From contig JACRQF010000015.1 of the NCBI GenBank assembly GCA_016222825.1, forward strand, positions 423,646-487,645: a DNA stretch of 64,000 bases, given 5' to 3'. The translations under genes and the position numbers were made by a program. How positions within the stretch are numbered: the first letter of the stretch is position 1; the number at the start of each line of letters is the position of its first letter. Below the pieces are notes generated by a model. That model had not been told where the DNA came from. It made no database searches and saw nothing but the letters and a program-made list of their open reading frames with translations. Shown piece by piece: positions 33,715-41,479 of the stretch. Origin of the DNA: Verrucomicrobiota bacterium. Its GTDB lineage: Bacteria > Verrucomicrobiota > Verrucomicrobiia > CAIQCK01.

Positions 33715-34608
33715 ATGAGAACCCAGGCAATCGCTTTATTCCTCGTAATCGGCTCCGTCGCCGCCAGCGGGGCGGACGTCACGCTCAAAGTCGGCGACGC
33801 GCGCGGCGCGCCCGCCGCGGAAGCTGTTGTGCCCGTCCTGATCACAGGCTCGCAAAAGGTCGGGCCGATTCAGTTCATGCTCAACTACGATCCCCGCGTG
33901 CTTGAGCCGGTCGCGGATGGCGTCGTGTTCGGCAAAGTCGTCAGTGACGGGATGATCTCGCAAAATGTCGGTTCCCCCGGCGAGCTGAAGATCGCGTTGC
34001 GCACCGATGAGCCGATCACGCAGGACGGCGAACTGTTGCGCGTCCGGTTTCGTGTCAAAGGCCAGCAAGGCGATTCCTGCGCGCTGACCTTGGACGCCGC
34101 CGAAGCGTGGGAGAAGGAATCGCTCTTTGAAGTTCGGGTTAACACCCAGCCCGGCACGTTCACCGTGGCAGGCATCGCTTTGCCGCTGCCGCTGCTGGCC
34201 GCCGTGGGTGGAGGGCTGATCCTGCTGGCCCTAATCGCGTTAACACTAGCCGTGCGACGGAAACGCGTTCCATCGCCGGCTCCTGCGGTAGTTGCTGCAG
34301 CGCCGTCAGCACCCGAGCCGACACCGTCTGTGAAGCAGGACGCCTGCCCCCAATGTGGCGCGACTGTGACGCCAGGCGATCTCTTCTGTGGATCGTGCGG
34401 GCGAGACATGCGAACAGCGGCCGCCGCCGCGTCCCGGCCACCGCCAGCAATGGCGTTCAACTCTTCCTCGCCGTCGCCGCTGCGGACCTCCGCCGGCCCC
34501 GATGAAATCATGGCGGCGTTGAAAAAACTGAAGGAAATGCAGCAAGCCGGTCTGATCACCGCTGAGGATTTCGAGCGCAAGAAGACCGACCTCCTGCAGC
34601 GAATGTAA
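33715..34608 (+). CDS. Membrane-anchored cohesin-like protein with cytosolic zinc ribbon and SHOCT
   Basis: 297 residues: signal peptide (MRTQAIALFLVIGSVAASGA), cohesin-like domain 21-151 (VGPIQFMLNYDPRVLEPV; DGELLRVRFRVKGQ), transmembrane helix 156-180, basic stop-transfer RRKR, then a cytosolic part with one zinc ribbon (Cys211, 214, 225, 228) and a SHOCT motif at 263-297 (LKEMQQAGLITAEDFERKK). The topology places the cohesin outside and the zinc ribbon inside. It is the last gene of the block, 17 bases after the FecR/cohesin/dockerin gene, and is the natural membrane receptor for the two dockerin proteins. Confidence 0.78.
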   Translation: MRTQAIALFLVIGSVAASGADVTLKVGDARGAPAAEAVVPVLITGSQKVGPIQFMLNYDPRVLEPVADGVVFGKVVSDGMISQNVGSPGELKIALRTDEPITQDGELLRVRFRVKGQQGDSCALTLDAAEAWEKESLFEVRVNTQPGTFTVAGIALPLPLLAAVGGGLILLALIALTLAVRRKRVPSPAPAVVAAAPSAPEPTPSVKQDACPQCGATVTPGDLFCGSCGRDMRTAAAAASRPPPAMAFNSSSPSPLRTSAGPDEIMAALKKLKEMQQAGLITAEDFERKKTDLLQRM

Positions 34609-34620
34609 CAGTCCGCCAGA

Positions 34621-34672
34621 CTACATGACCGACGCGACAGTAGATGTGAGCGGTGGGTTGGCGATGAGGTGA
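34621..34672 (+). pseudogene. Remnant of an SDR gene 3' end
   Basis: Reads YMTDATVDVSGGLAMR then TGA. It matches the last 17 codons of the SDR gene at 24661-24712 with 7 mismatches in the first 50 bases. Six of the seven differences are synonymous, so this copy diverged while still under protein-level selection and was truncated later. No upstream part of the gene remains. Confidence 0.75.
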
Positions 34673-34978
34673 GGCCGCTTGGTTTCGAAGCACCAAGGAT
34701 GCTCAGCGCCGTGCCGTGAGTTGTAGGTTCATCGCGGCTGGTCGTGATCTTCGGCGTTTGCCAATCCAAGCCGCTCCTGCAAGCTCAGCTTGCGAGCTAG
34801 CAATCCATCTGTCGGCCTTGACATCGGCGCATTTCGTCTGAATTTAGACTGTGCAAACCGAGTGGCGACAGCAGAGGGGAAAGAAGAAGGCAGCGAGAGG
34901 GGTGTTCGTGAATATCAAGGGGTGGCTTGCTTCCGCCGACGCTGTCGTCGGCAGCATTAGTGAGGAAAGGAAATCATC
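34673..34978. other. Intergenic region with dyads and a possible promoter
   Basis: After the SDR remnant there is a 15-base palindrome (GCAAGCTCAGCTTGC, 34779-34793) and a consensus -35 box TTGACA (34818-34823) with a poor -10 candidate about 17 bases on (AATTTA). A hairpin GCCGAC/GTCGGC (34935-34940 and 34947-34952) lies shortly before the ribosome-binding AGGAAAGG of the NmrA-like gene. No gene is apparent. Confidence 0.45.
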
Positions 34979-35857
34979 ATGAACAAGGACAAACTGATCC
35001 TAGTCACAGGCGCCACCGGCAACCAAGGCGGGGCCGTGGCGCGGCATTTGTTGGCGCGCGGCTACAGCGTGCGCGCTTTCACCCGCAACGCAGAGAAGCT
35101 CGGCGCCAAGGCGCTGGCTGGTCGAGGTGCCCAGGTCGCTATTGGCGACCTCGACGACCGCACGGCCATCGAGCGCGCACTGGCCGGTTGCTACGGCGTG
35201 TTTTCCGTGCAGAACTTCTGGGAGACAGGCCGCGACCGCGAGGTGCGACAGGGCAAGACGCTGGCCGACTGCGCCCGGGCGGCCGGAGTGAAACACTTCG
35301 TCTATACTTCCGTCGCGGCGGCCAACTCCAAGACCGGCCTGCCGCACTTCGACAGCAAATGGGAAATCGAGGAGCATATCCGTCGCATCGGTCTGCCCCA
35401 TTCCATCCTGCGGCCGGTGTTCTTCATGCAGAACTGGTGGAACTACATGCGCGATTCGATCCTGGCCGGCACGCTCGCGCTGCCGCTCAGTCCCGGCCGG
35501 CGCCTGCAACAAATCCACGTGGACGACATCGGCGCGTTCGCGGCGCTGGCGTTTGAAAACCCCGACCGATGGTTGGGCCGGGCGTTCGACTTGGCCGGCG
35601 ACGAGCCGACCATGACCGGTGTGGCCAACACGCTCAGCCGCGTTATCGGCCGGACCGTGAAATACGTCCAGGTGCCGTGGGAGCAGTTCCGCAGCCAGTC
35701 GGGCGAAGAGATGACCCTGATGTATCGGTGGTTTGAGGCTGTCGGCTACAAGACCGACATCGCCGCCGTGCGCCGGGAGTATCCGCAGCTCGCCATGTTG
35801 GAGCCGGTCCTGCGCAGCCAGGACTGGACGGAAGCCACGGTGAAGAAGGCCGCGTAA
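34979..35857 (+). CDS. NmrA-family NAD(P)-binding protein
   Basis: 292-residue atypical SDR of the NmrA/HSCARG type: the cofactor loop VTGATGNQGGAVARHLLARG is followed by RAFTRNAEK (phosphate-binding arginine) and GDLDDR. HFVYTSVAAANSK and HFDSKWEIEEHIR correspond to the usual region, with Lys but no standard Tyr-x-x-x-Lys pair. These proteins sense NADP/NADPH or reduce small molecules such as quinones. The gene stands alone with a good AGGAAAGG before the ATG. Confidence 0.87.
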   Translation: MNKDKLILVTGATGNQGGAVARHLLARGYSVRAFTRNAEKLGAKALAGRGAQVAIGDLDDRTAIERALAGCYGVFSVQNFWETGRDREVRQGKTLADCARAAGVKHFVYTSVAAANSKTGLPHFDSKWEIEEHIRRIGLPHSILRPVFFMQNWWNYMRDSILAGTLALPLSPGRRLQQIHVDDIGAFAALAFENPDRWLGRAFDLAGDEPTMTGVANTLSRVIGRTVKYVQVPWEQFRSQSGEEMTLMYRWFEAVGYKTDIAAVRREYPQLAMLEPVLRSQDWTEATVKKAA

Positions 35858-36030
35858 GAAGAAGTTCACACGCTTGCTCGTTCGCTGGCCGCAGGCGCAA
35901 TGAAATGCGCGCGGCGGCGAGCGGGCAGGGTGCGAGATTGACCATGAGGGTTTCCGTTTCGCGGGAGTGCGGAAGGTCTTGAAGGGTGCGCCTCCGAAGA
36001 GACGGATTATCTTTTGCAGACCGAGCGTAG

Positions 36031-36086
36031 CCGAACGCGCGTTCGGTGCGACCGATGACGAGCGACGCCCATTCGGTGATACCGAA
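36031..36086. repeat. Pair of related palindromes with TTCGGT/ACCGAA core
   Basis: CCGAACGCGCGTTCGG (36031-36046) is a perfect 16-base palindrome. TTCGGT-GAT-ACCGAA (36072-36086) is a perfect six-base-pair dyad with a three-base spacer. Both contain TTCGG and CCGAA in inverted arrangement, 25 bases apart, so they may be two operator sites or a REP-like unit. Confidence 0.55.
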
Positions 36087-36197
36087 CGCTGGGGCGTTTG
36101 GCTGCGTGTCCACCGCTTCGGATCACACCCGGTCCTGAGAAGCGGCTGGATGATTAGGGGGCGGCGTCTGGAATCGTTTCCGCATCATCGGCTGGTG

Positions 36198-36263
36198 GGC
36201 CGGACGGAAAACCGGCTGCGGGTGGGCGACTACCGGGTGCTTTACGAATGCGACACTACGCGC
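36198..36263 (+). pseudogene. Fragment of a RelE/ParE-type toxin gene
   Basis: Encodes GRTENRLRVGDYRVLYECDT, which closely resembles the (Y)RLRVGDYRV(I/V)YE core strand pair of RelE/ParE toxins, but the N-terminal half is absent and no antitoxin frame is adjacent. The protein frame continues to 36521 without family similarity. It is best read as a decayed toxin gene. Confidence 0.6.
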
Positions 36264-36438
36264 TGCCGCCAAGCATGTAAACACAGTCCAGAGGAAACAA
36301 GAAACCCAAACGATGCAGCAACAACTCAAGAAACAATTTTGCATGGCTTCGGCTACGGGCTAGGTTCTCCCCGTAACCGGTCGCGTAAGGAGCGGCTGGC
36401 GGAAAGTCGGACGACAGAACAAAGAAGGAAGAACTACC

Positions 36439-36972
36439 ATGAAGACAGTTCCAATCTGGCTGGCGGCAATCTGGATTCTCGCAATGGCCTGCGCGGACCG
36501 CGCGCGGGCGGTGGAGAATGAAGACAAACAGGCGCAGGACGCCGTCGCGGCGTTTACGAAGGCCGATCCTGGCTTGAAGAAGTTCCTTGAGAACGCAGTC
36601 GGCTACGCGGTGTTTCCCGACGTGACCAAGGGCGCCATCGGTATTGGCGCGGCGCACGGCGCCGGCAGCGTCTATGAGAAGGGCAAACTGGTGGGCACAG
36701 CGTCGCTGACGCAGGTGACGATTGGCCTGGCGCTCGGCGGCCAATCGTATGCGGAGCTGATTTTCTTCGAGACGCAGGAGGCACTCGACTCGTTCAAGAA
36801 GAGCGAACTGGCGTTCAGCGCGCAGGTGAGCGCGGTGGCGGCGGCGGAGGGGGCGTCGAGCAACGCAAAATACCAACTCGGCGTGGCGGTCTTCACGCTG
36901 GCCCGGGGCGGGCTGATGTATGAGGCCAGCCTCGGCGGGCAGAAGTTCAAGTTCAAGCCGCTGGCGAAGTAA
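36439..36972 (+). CDS. SYLF (Ysc84-like) lipid-binding domain protein, exported
   Basis: 177 residues with a signal peptide (MKTVPIWLAAIWILAMACA). The mature domain follows the bacterial SYLF/Ysc84 pattern: FLENAVGYAVFPDVTKGAIGIG, GAGSVYEKGKLVGTASLTQV, GGQSYAELIFFETQEALDSF, and a C-terminal YEASLGGQKFKFKPL. SYLF domains bind phospholipid; the bacterial role is unclear. Single gene. Confidence 0.85.
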   Translation: MKTVPIWLAAIWILAMACADRARAVENEDKQAQDAVAAFTKADPGLKKFLENAVGYAVFPDVTKGAIGIGAAHGAGSVYEKGKLVGTASLTQVTIGLALGGQSYAELIFFETQEALDSFKKSELAFSAQVSAVAAAEGASSNAKYQLGVAVFTLARGGLMYEASLGGQKFKFKPLAK

Positions 36973-36994
36973 CCCAGAATGAATTCGGGCAGCG

Positions 36995-37010
36995 GTCTGC
37001 TGTTGCAGAC
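36995..37010 (+). terminator. Candidate terminator after the SYLF gene
   Basis: GTCTGC (36995-37000) pairs with GCAGAC (37005-37010) around a TGTT loop, 22 bases after the stop. GGGCGGC follows and then TTTT, so the T-tract is displaced. A weak intrinsic terminator at best. Confidence 0.4.
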
Positions 37011-37040
37011 GGGCGGCTTTTCAGATGTAAATCTGTGCTG

Positions 37041-38228
37041 ATGTCTTTAGACACTGAGTCAAAACCAAGTCAGTGGTTTGAGAACCCTCGCATCCAAACG
37101 TGGCTTGCTTTGGCCACTTGGATCGTGCCTCTGCTGGTTATTTCAGTCATGGTCTTTGCCAGCCCCGAACGTCGTTCGGTCGTTCCCGTCTATCACAAAG
37201 CCGTGCAGGACTGGTGGGCGCAGCAGAGCCTCTACCAACCCGACTTTTCATACCACTACCTGCCGCAGTTCGCCGTGTTGTTCATGCCGTTCCATCTCTT
37301 GTCGTCGCCTGTTGGTGATTTGCTGTGGCGTTTCGTTTCGGTCGGTCTGCTCGTAAGCGGGCTTTGGCGGCTGTCGCGACAACAGTTCGGTAGCGAGGCG
37401 GCGCGCGCGTTCCTATGGAGCACACTGTTGGTGATGCCGCTGACGTTGGGAGCACAGCGTAACGGCCAGGCGAATGTCTTGTTTGCCGCGCTCACACTGC
37501 AAGCGGTGGCGTGTTTGTCTCTGCGCCAATGGTGGGCTGTGGCGGTCTTCATGGTGCTGTCAGTGGCGGTCAAACACCTTGGTCTGGTATTGATTCTTCT
37601 TGCGGTGGTGGTTTATTCGCCGCTGCGATGGCGCGTCGCGGTTGGAATTGCGGTTCTGGCCGTCTTGCCCTTCCTGTTCGGCAGCCCAGCCTATGTGTTT
37701 GGCCAGTATCGCGAGTTCTTTGAACACATCCCGGTGTGCGCGACGGTGATCGGGCATCGGTTTGCGGACCTTGGCGGCATCGTTCGGACTTTTGGTGGCG
37801 AGTTACATGGAGGAGCTTCCACGTTGATGCGCGCGCTGGCAGGCGGCGTGGTCCTGGGTGTCTGGTGGTTTGGTGCGCGCCGATGGGGCGATCCACTTCG
37901 CGCCATGTGGCTGCATGGGCTGACGACGTCTTATCTCATGCTGTTCAACCCGATGACCGAGGCCAACAGTTACGTGATCGTCGCGCCAGCGTTTGGGTTG
38001 TGGGCGGTGTGGGCATGGGGCGAATCTCGAACTCATCGCGTCGCAGGGGCCTGGGCGTGCCTCTGTCTTGCGGCTGGCATCGTCGCGCCGCTCTTGCGGC
38101 CTGTGTTCGGCAACGAACTCGCGCTCTTCCTGCGTCCGGCAATGACGATTGTCTTCATCGCAATGCTGATTTATTTCCGCTGGTGGATCATTGCTCCAAC
38201 GGAAGCTGCGCGCGCCAGGCCGGCATAG
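37041..38228 (+). CDS. GT87-family (DUF2029) membrane glycosyltransferase
   Basis: 395 residues with about ten hydrophobic helices. The extracytoplasmic loop WAQQSLYQPDFSYHYLPQFA and the GAQRNGQANVLFAALTLQ motif are characteristic of the DUF2029/GT87 polyprenol-phosphate-mannose-dependent transferases, which use lipid-linked sugar donors in the membrane. ATG at 37041 preferred; a GTG two codons earlier is possible. No clear Shine-Dalgarno sequence. It converges with the next gene three bases away. Confidence 0.8.
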   Translation: MSLDTESKPSQWFENPRIQTWLALATWIVPLLVISVMVFASPERRSVVPVYHKAVQDWWAQQSLYQPDFSYHYLPQFAVLFMPFHLLSSPVGDLLWRFVSVGLLVSGLWRLSRQQFGSEAARAFLWSTLLVMPLTLGAQRNGQANVLFAALTLQAVACLSLRQWWAVAVFMVLSVAVKHLGLVLILLAVVVYSPLRWRVAVGIAVLAVLPFLFGSPAYVFGQYREFFEHIPVCATVIGHRFADLGGIVRTFGGELHGGASTLMRALAGGVVLGVWWFGARRWGDPLRAMWLHGLTTSYLMLFNPMTEANSYVIVAPAFGLWAVWAWGESRTHRVAGAWACLCLAAGIVAPLLRPVFGNELALFLRPAMTIVFIAMLIYFRWWIIAPTEAARARPA

Positions 38229-38231
38229 CCG

Positions 38232-39203
38232 TCACGCTCGCCACGGCCGCGCGCGGTTCTGTGCCTGCGCCACTGCGGCACGAGCGACCTCGCAATCCTC
38301 GGCCACGTCGAAGTCGAACATGCCTGCCAGCACGAAGTCGCCGCCGTTGCTGAACGCATAGGGGAAGGCGTTCTTCGGCGGAATCGCGCCCGCCGCCATC
38401 ACCTTGAACGCAATCCACGGCTTCTCGACCGTCTTCATGAACTCGACGGTCTCTTCGGGGTTCTTGCACCAATAGCCGGGCACCTCGGAAGTGTTGCGGG
38501 TCGCCTCGCCGGTGCGCGGCGCGGTCGGGTAACGATGATGATGCAGCGTCTTGATGTAGAAATCCGCCGGCAGTTTGTCCTTCTCGCACTGCTGGACGAC
38601 AGCGAGGTCGTGCGCGCCGATGCCGCACGGCACGTTGTGCTGCTTGATGCGGTCCAAAGTCTTCGTGATGATGCTGAACTTCCCCTCGCCGAGATAGCGG
38701 TCGCAGTGGACGCCCCAGATGTAGATTGCCTCGGTGCCGTCGTTGACCATCTGCTGGATCTGGGCGTCGTAACCTGCAATGTCCTCAATGTTGTAGGTGG
38801 AATACAGGATCCACTGCATCTTGCCGCCGTTCTTGCGATGGTCGTTGAGGACTTTGCAGACCGCTGGCGTGACGTTCACCGAGAGAGTGTTGATGCCGTT
38901 CGCCTCGGCCAGTTCGATCGTCTCGCGGACTTTCTCGTCGGTGTTGTAGGAGCGGACGAGCTTGTTGATGTAAGCAAGGTCGCGAGGATGGTTGTAGCGG
39001 GTCAGCAGGTTGCCGCCGAGAATGAGCCGGGTGAATCGCAGGTTGCCGATTCTTCCCGTCGGCAGCAATGGCTTCGACGCGGGGGCGGCTGGTTTGCTTT
39101 CGGCCGCGCCGGTGCGCGCGGCCAATCCAGCGGCGGCGGCAACTCCTGCGGTGGTGAGAACGGAGTTGTGGATGAATCCTCTGCGGCTCATTGGATCGTT
39201 CAT
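38232..39203 (-). CDS. Tat-exported aldo/keto-reductase-like TIM-barrel protein
   Basis: 323 residues from the ATG at 39203 with a twin-arginine signal (MSRRGFIHNSVLTTAGVAAA). The mature part begins LPTGRIGNLRFTRLILGGNL, like the opening of aldo/keto reductases, and continues as a (beta/alpha)8-type fold (GINTLSVNVTPAV; KTLDRIKQHNVPCGIGAHDL). The Asp-Tyr-Lys-His catalytic tetrad of true reductases is not evident, so it may be a non-redox relative. Tat export implies folding, perhaps with a cofactor, before secretion. Confidence 0.72.
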   Translation of the reverse strand: MNDPMSRRGFIHNSVLTTAGVAAAAGLAARTGAAESKPAAPASKPLLPTGRIGNLRFTRLILGGNLLTRYNHPRDLAYINKLVRSYNTDEKVRETIELAEANGINTLSVNVTPAVCKVLNDHRKNGGKMQWILYSTYNIEDIAGYDAQIQQMVNDGTEAIYIWGVHCDRYLGEGKFSIITKTLDRIKQHNVPCGIGAHDLAVVQQCEKDKLPADFYIKTLHHHRYPTAPRTGEATRNTSEVPGYWCKNPEETVEFMKTVEKPWIAFKVMAAGAIPPKNAFPYAFSNGGDFVLAGMFDFDVAEDCEVARAAVAQAQNRARPWRA

Positions 39204-39306
39204 GGTGGTGCTTTCGTCGCGCGCCACCCTAGCGAATCCGCCGGGCGTGTGAACAGAAAAAAGGCGGCGTTGCGAAAACCAGCGGTTCCTGTCAAAGGTT
39301 GGTGCG

Positions 39307-40344
39307 ATGGAATGCCGGACCCAATTTGAAGCCACGCTTCGCGGCCGCGAACCGATGCTCGCGCTTGCGCCGATGCAGGATATCACGACCCTGCAGTTCT
39401 GGAAGCTGGTGGCGGCCTACGGCGGCGCGGATGTGTATTTCACGGAGTATTTCCGCGTCCACCGCGATTCGCGTCCGGAGAAATGGATTCTCGACGCCAT
39501 CCGCCGCAATCCAACAGGCCGCCCCATCGTAGCGCAGTTGGTTGGCAACGACATCCCCGCGCTAGTGCGCACCGCGCGCGACTTGCAGCGGCTACCTATC
39601 GCTGCGGTGGACCTGAACCTCGGCTGCCCCATGCCGGTGGTTTGCCGCAAGAGCGCCGGCGGCGGGTTGCTGCGCGAGCCAGCGCGCGTGGACGCCATTC
39701 TCGGGGCGCTTCGCGACGCCGTGCAGATCAGGTTCACGGTCAAGACCCGCATCGGCTTCGACGACCCGGATGGGTTTGACGAACTGCTGCCGATCTTCGC
39801 GAGACATTCGCTCGACCTGCTCGTGGTGCATGGGCGCACCGTCGCCGAGCGGTATGGCGGCGAGGTGCATTACGATGTCATTGCGCGGGCCGTGGCGGCG
39901 ATGCCCTGCCCGGTGCTCGCCAATGGCAACATTGACTCCGCCCGCAAAGCCGGGGACGTGTTGAAGTTCACCGGCGCGCGCGGGCTGATGCTCGGGCGTG
40001 GGGCGGTCCGCAATCCGTGGCTGTTCCGGCAAATCCGCCAGCGCCTTCGCGGCGAACCGGTCTTCCAGCCGCGAGGCCGCGACGTGCTGGAATACGTCCG
40101 CGCTCTTTACGAGGCCATCGTCATACCCGGCGTGCGTGAGGCGACGCAGGTGCATGCGATGAAGAAGTATTTGGGGTTCCTCGGCGTCGGCGTCGAGCCA
40201 AGTGGGAAGTTTTTGCACGACATCTGTCGCGTGACGACGAAGGGCGATTTCTTCCGCGTCTGCGAGACGTTCCTCACCCACGATAAGCCAATGGCACTGG
40301 AACCGTTCGACAGCGCGCGCTACGACACCAAGACCACGCGGTAG
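39307..40344 (+). CDS. dus: tRNA-dihydrouridine synthase
   Basis: 345-residue FMN-dependent Dus enzyme that reduces uridines in tRNA. Family marks: LALAPMQDITTLQFWKL near the start (FMN pocket), YFTEYFRVH, VDLNLGCPMPVVCRKSAGGG containing the catalytic-region cysteine, VKTRIGFDD, LLVVHGRTVAERYGG and NGNIDSARKAGDVL. The second site V-C-R-K replaces the more common V-x-R/K spacing but keeps the basic pair. Its 3' end overlaps the opposite-strand Gre-factor gene by 25 bases. Confidence 0.92.
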   Translation: MECRTQFEATLRGREPMLALAPMQDITTLQFWKLVAAYGGADVYFTEYFRVHRDSRPEKWILDAIRRNPTGRPIVAQLVGNDIPALVRTARDLQRLPIAAVDLNLGCPMPVVCRKSAGGGLLREPARVDAILGALRDAVQIRFTVKTRIGFDDPDGFDELLPIFARHSLDLLVVHGRTVAERYGGEVHYDVIARAVAAMPCPVLANGNIDSARKAGDVLKFTGARGLMLGRGAVRNPWLFRQIRQRLRGEPVFQPRGRDVLEYVRALYEAIVIPGVREATQVHAMKKYLGFLGVGVEPSGKFLHDICRVTTKGDFFRVCETFLTHDKPMALEPFDSARYDTKTTR

Positions 40345-40799
40345 TCGTCCGGCAACCGGCCGATCTTGATCTTTAAACGAGCGCCCTGCTTTTTGCCGAC
40401 GAGTTGTTGGCCCAGCGGCGACTGCGGTGTGATGACCAGCACCTCTTTCTTCTCGTGGACGATCTCAGTGCCTCCGGCGCACGGGCCGATGAAGTAAAAT
40501 GTCCGCCCGTCTTTGCCCTCCAACTCGACCAGCGCGCCGACATCTATCGGGTCCTTGGGTTTGAAGGCGCGCACGGCCAGCCGCTGAAACTGTTCGAGGG
40601 CTTGTTCGGTTTCCGCGGCGTGCATGGATTGGCCTCGCGCCAGATACGACGCCTCCAGTCCGCGAGTGTCGTATTTGTCCTCGGCCTTGCTCTGGTCGTC
40701 CGTGGCCTCGTCACGCGCGGTGCGGGCCGCTTTGGCGTAGAGTGCCAGCTTCCCTTCCAGGTCGGCGACGATCTTGTTGATAAGCGCGCTCTTGTTCAT
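40320..40799 (-). CDS. GreA/GreB-family transcription elongation factor-like protein
   Basis: 159 residues from the ATG at 40799. An N-terminal helical hairpin (MNKSALINKIVADLEGKLAL; AEDKYDTRGLEASYLARGQS) is followed by an FKBP-like C-terminal domain (IDVGALVELEGKDGRTFYFI; VLVITPQSPLGQQLVGKKQG), matching the two-domain plan of Gre factors that rescue backtracked RNA polymerase. The acidic tip of the coiled coil (DDQSKAEDKYDT) fits this role. It is shorter and more diverged than canonical GreA, so it may be a Gre-like paralog. Confidence 0.8.
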   Translation of the reverse strand: MNKSALINKIVADLEGKLALYAKAARTARDEATDDQSKAEDKYDTRGLEASYLARGQSMHAAETEQALEQFQRLAVRAFKPKDPIDVGALVELEGKDGRTFYFIGPCAGGTEIVHEKKEVLVITPQSPLGQQLVGKKQGARLKIKIGRLPDDYRVVLVS

Positions 40800-40909
40800 G
40801 ATCACGGAACCGCCGATACAACCCGAACCCTGCGCGGCGCGCAACTAAGATTTGCGTCTTCGCCACTCAAAAACCTTCCCTTTTTCCGGCGGGGAATTAA
40901 CATGCCGCC

Positions 40910-41395
40910 ATGCCTTCATTCGACATTGTCAGCCAAGTCAGCTCGATGGAGATCGAAAACGCCGTCAACATCGCCAAGAAGGAATTGGCCAACCGCTTTG
41001 ACTTCAAGGGGAGCAAGGCGGAGATCCTCCTCGAAAAGAACGAGATCAAGCTCTCTGCCGAGGACGAGTTCAAAATCAAGGGCCTCTCCGAAATCGTCCT
41101 CGGCAAGCTCGCCAAGCGCAACATCAGCCTCAAGAGCCTCGACCAGGGAGAGCCGGACATTTCGCCGCTCGGCCACGCGCGACAGACGATCAAAATCAAG
41201 CAGGGCATCGAGACGGAGATGGCCAAGCAGATCACCACCTTCATTCGCGACGGGAAACACAAGGTCACGACTCAGATTCAGGACCAGCAGATCCGCGTGA
41301 CCGGCAAAAGCCGTGACGAGTTGCAAGCCGTGATCGCCGCCGTGCGCGGCCACGAATTCCCCGTGGCTCTGCAATTCCAGAACTTCCGCGATTGA
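40910..41395 (+). CDS. yajQ: YajQ-family cyclic-di-GMP/nucleic-acid-binding protein
   Basis: 161 residues, the normal length. It starts MPSFDIVSQVSSMEIENAVN and contains NRFDFKGSKAEI, LGKLAKRNISLKSLDQGEPD and a C-terminal RVTGKSRDELQAVIAAVRGH, the double-domain YajQ pattern. Some YajQ proteins bind c-di-GMP and act with transcription factors; others are reported to bind nucleic acids or nucleotides. Single gene behind the divergent Gre-like gene. Confidence 0.93.
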   Translation: MPSFDIVSQVSSMEIENAVNIAKKELANRFDFKGSKAEILLEKNEIKLSAEDEFKIKGLSEIVLGKLAKRNISLKSLDQGEPDISPLGHARQTIKIKQGIETEMAKQITTFIRDGKHKVTTQIQDQQIRVTGKSRDELQAVIAAVRGHEFPVALQFQNFRD

Positions 41396-41413
41396 AATTC
41401 CGCCCCCTAGACA

Positions 41414-41454
41414 CGCGAAACAGCGCTAAAGAAAAATCTCTCGTGTGTTTCGCG
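41414..41454. repeat. 9-bp inverted repeat upstream of the GH95 gene
   Basis: CGCGAAACA (41414-41422) and TGTTTCGCG (41446-41454) are exact inverted copies with a 23-base spacer. It starts 18 bases after the yajQ stop and ends 25 bases before the GH95 ATG. Either a yajQ terminator-like hairpin without T-tract or an operator. Confidence 0.45.
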
Positions 41455-41479
41455 GACCAATCCTCCAACGAACCCTTAA

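Larger units (their letters stand above)
35858..36438. other. 581-bp intergenic region with palindromes and a toxin-gene remnant
   Basis: Contains the CCGAACG-type palindromes (36031-36086) and a 66-base remnant of a RelE/ParE-type toxin gene (36198-36263). The rest shows no convincing coding signal, although one frame stays open across it. It probably represents decayed DNA. Confidence 0.55.

Noticed and set aside
24862..34608. Cellulosome gene cluster
   Set aside because: No cellulase, CBM3 or multi-cohesin scaffoldin is encoded; only two cohesin-like and two dockerin domains, joined with FecR-like, zinc-ribbon and membrane parts.
35967..36521. A 184-codon plus-strand frame as a real gene
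   Set aside because: Only the 22-residue RelE-like core resembles a known family. The rest crosses palindromes and the 5' part of the SYLF gene in another frame.
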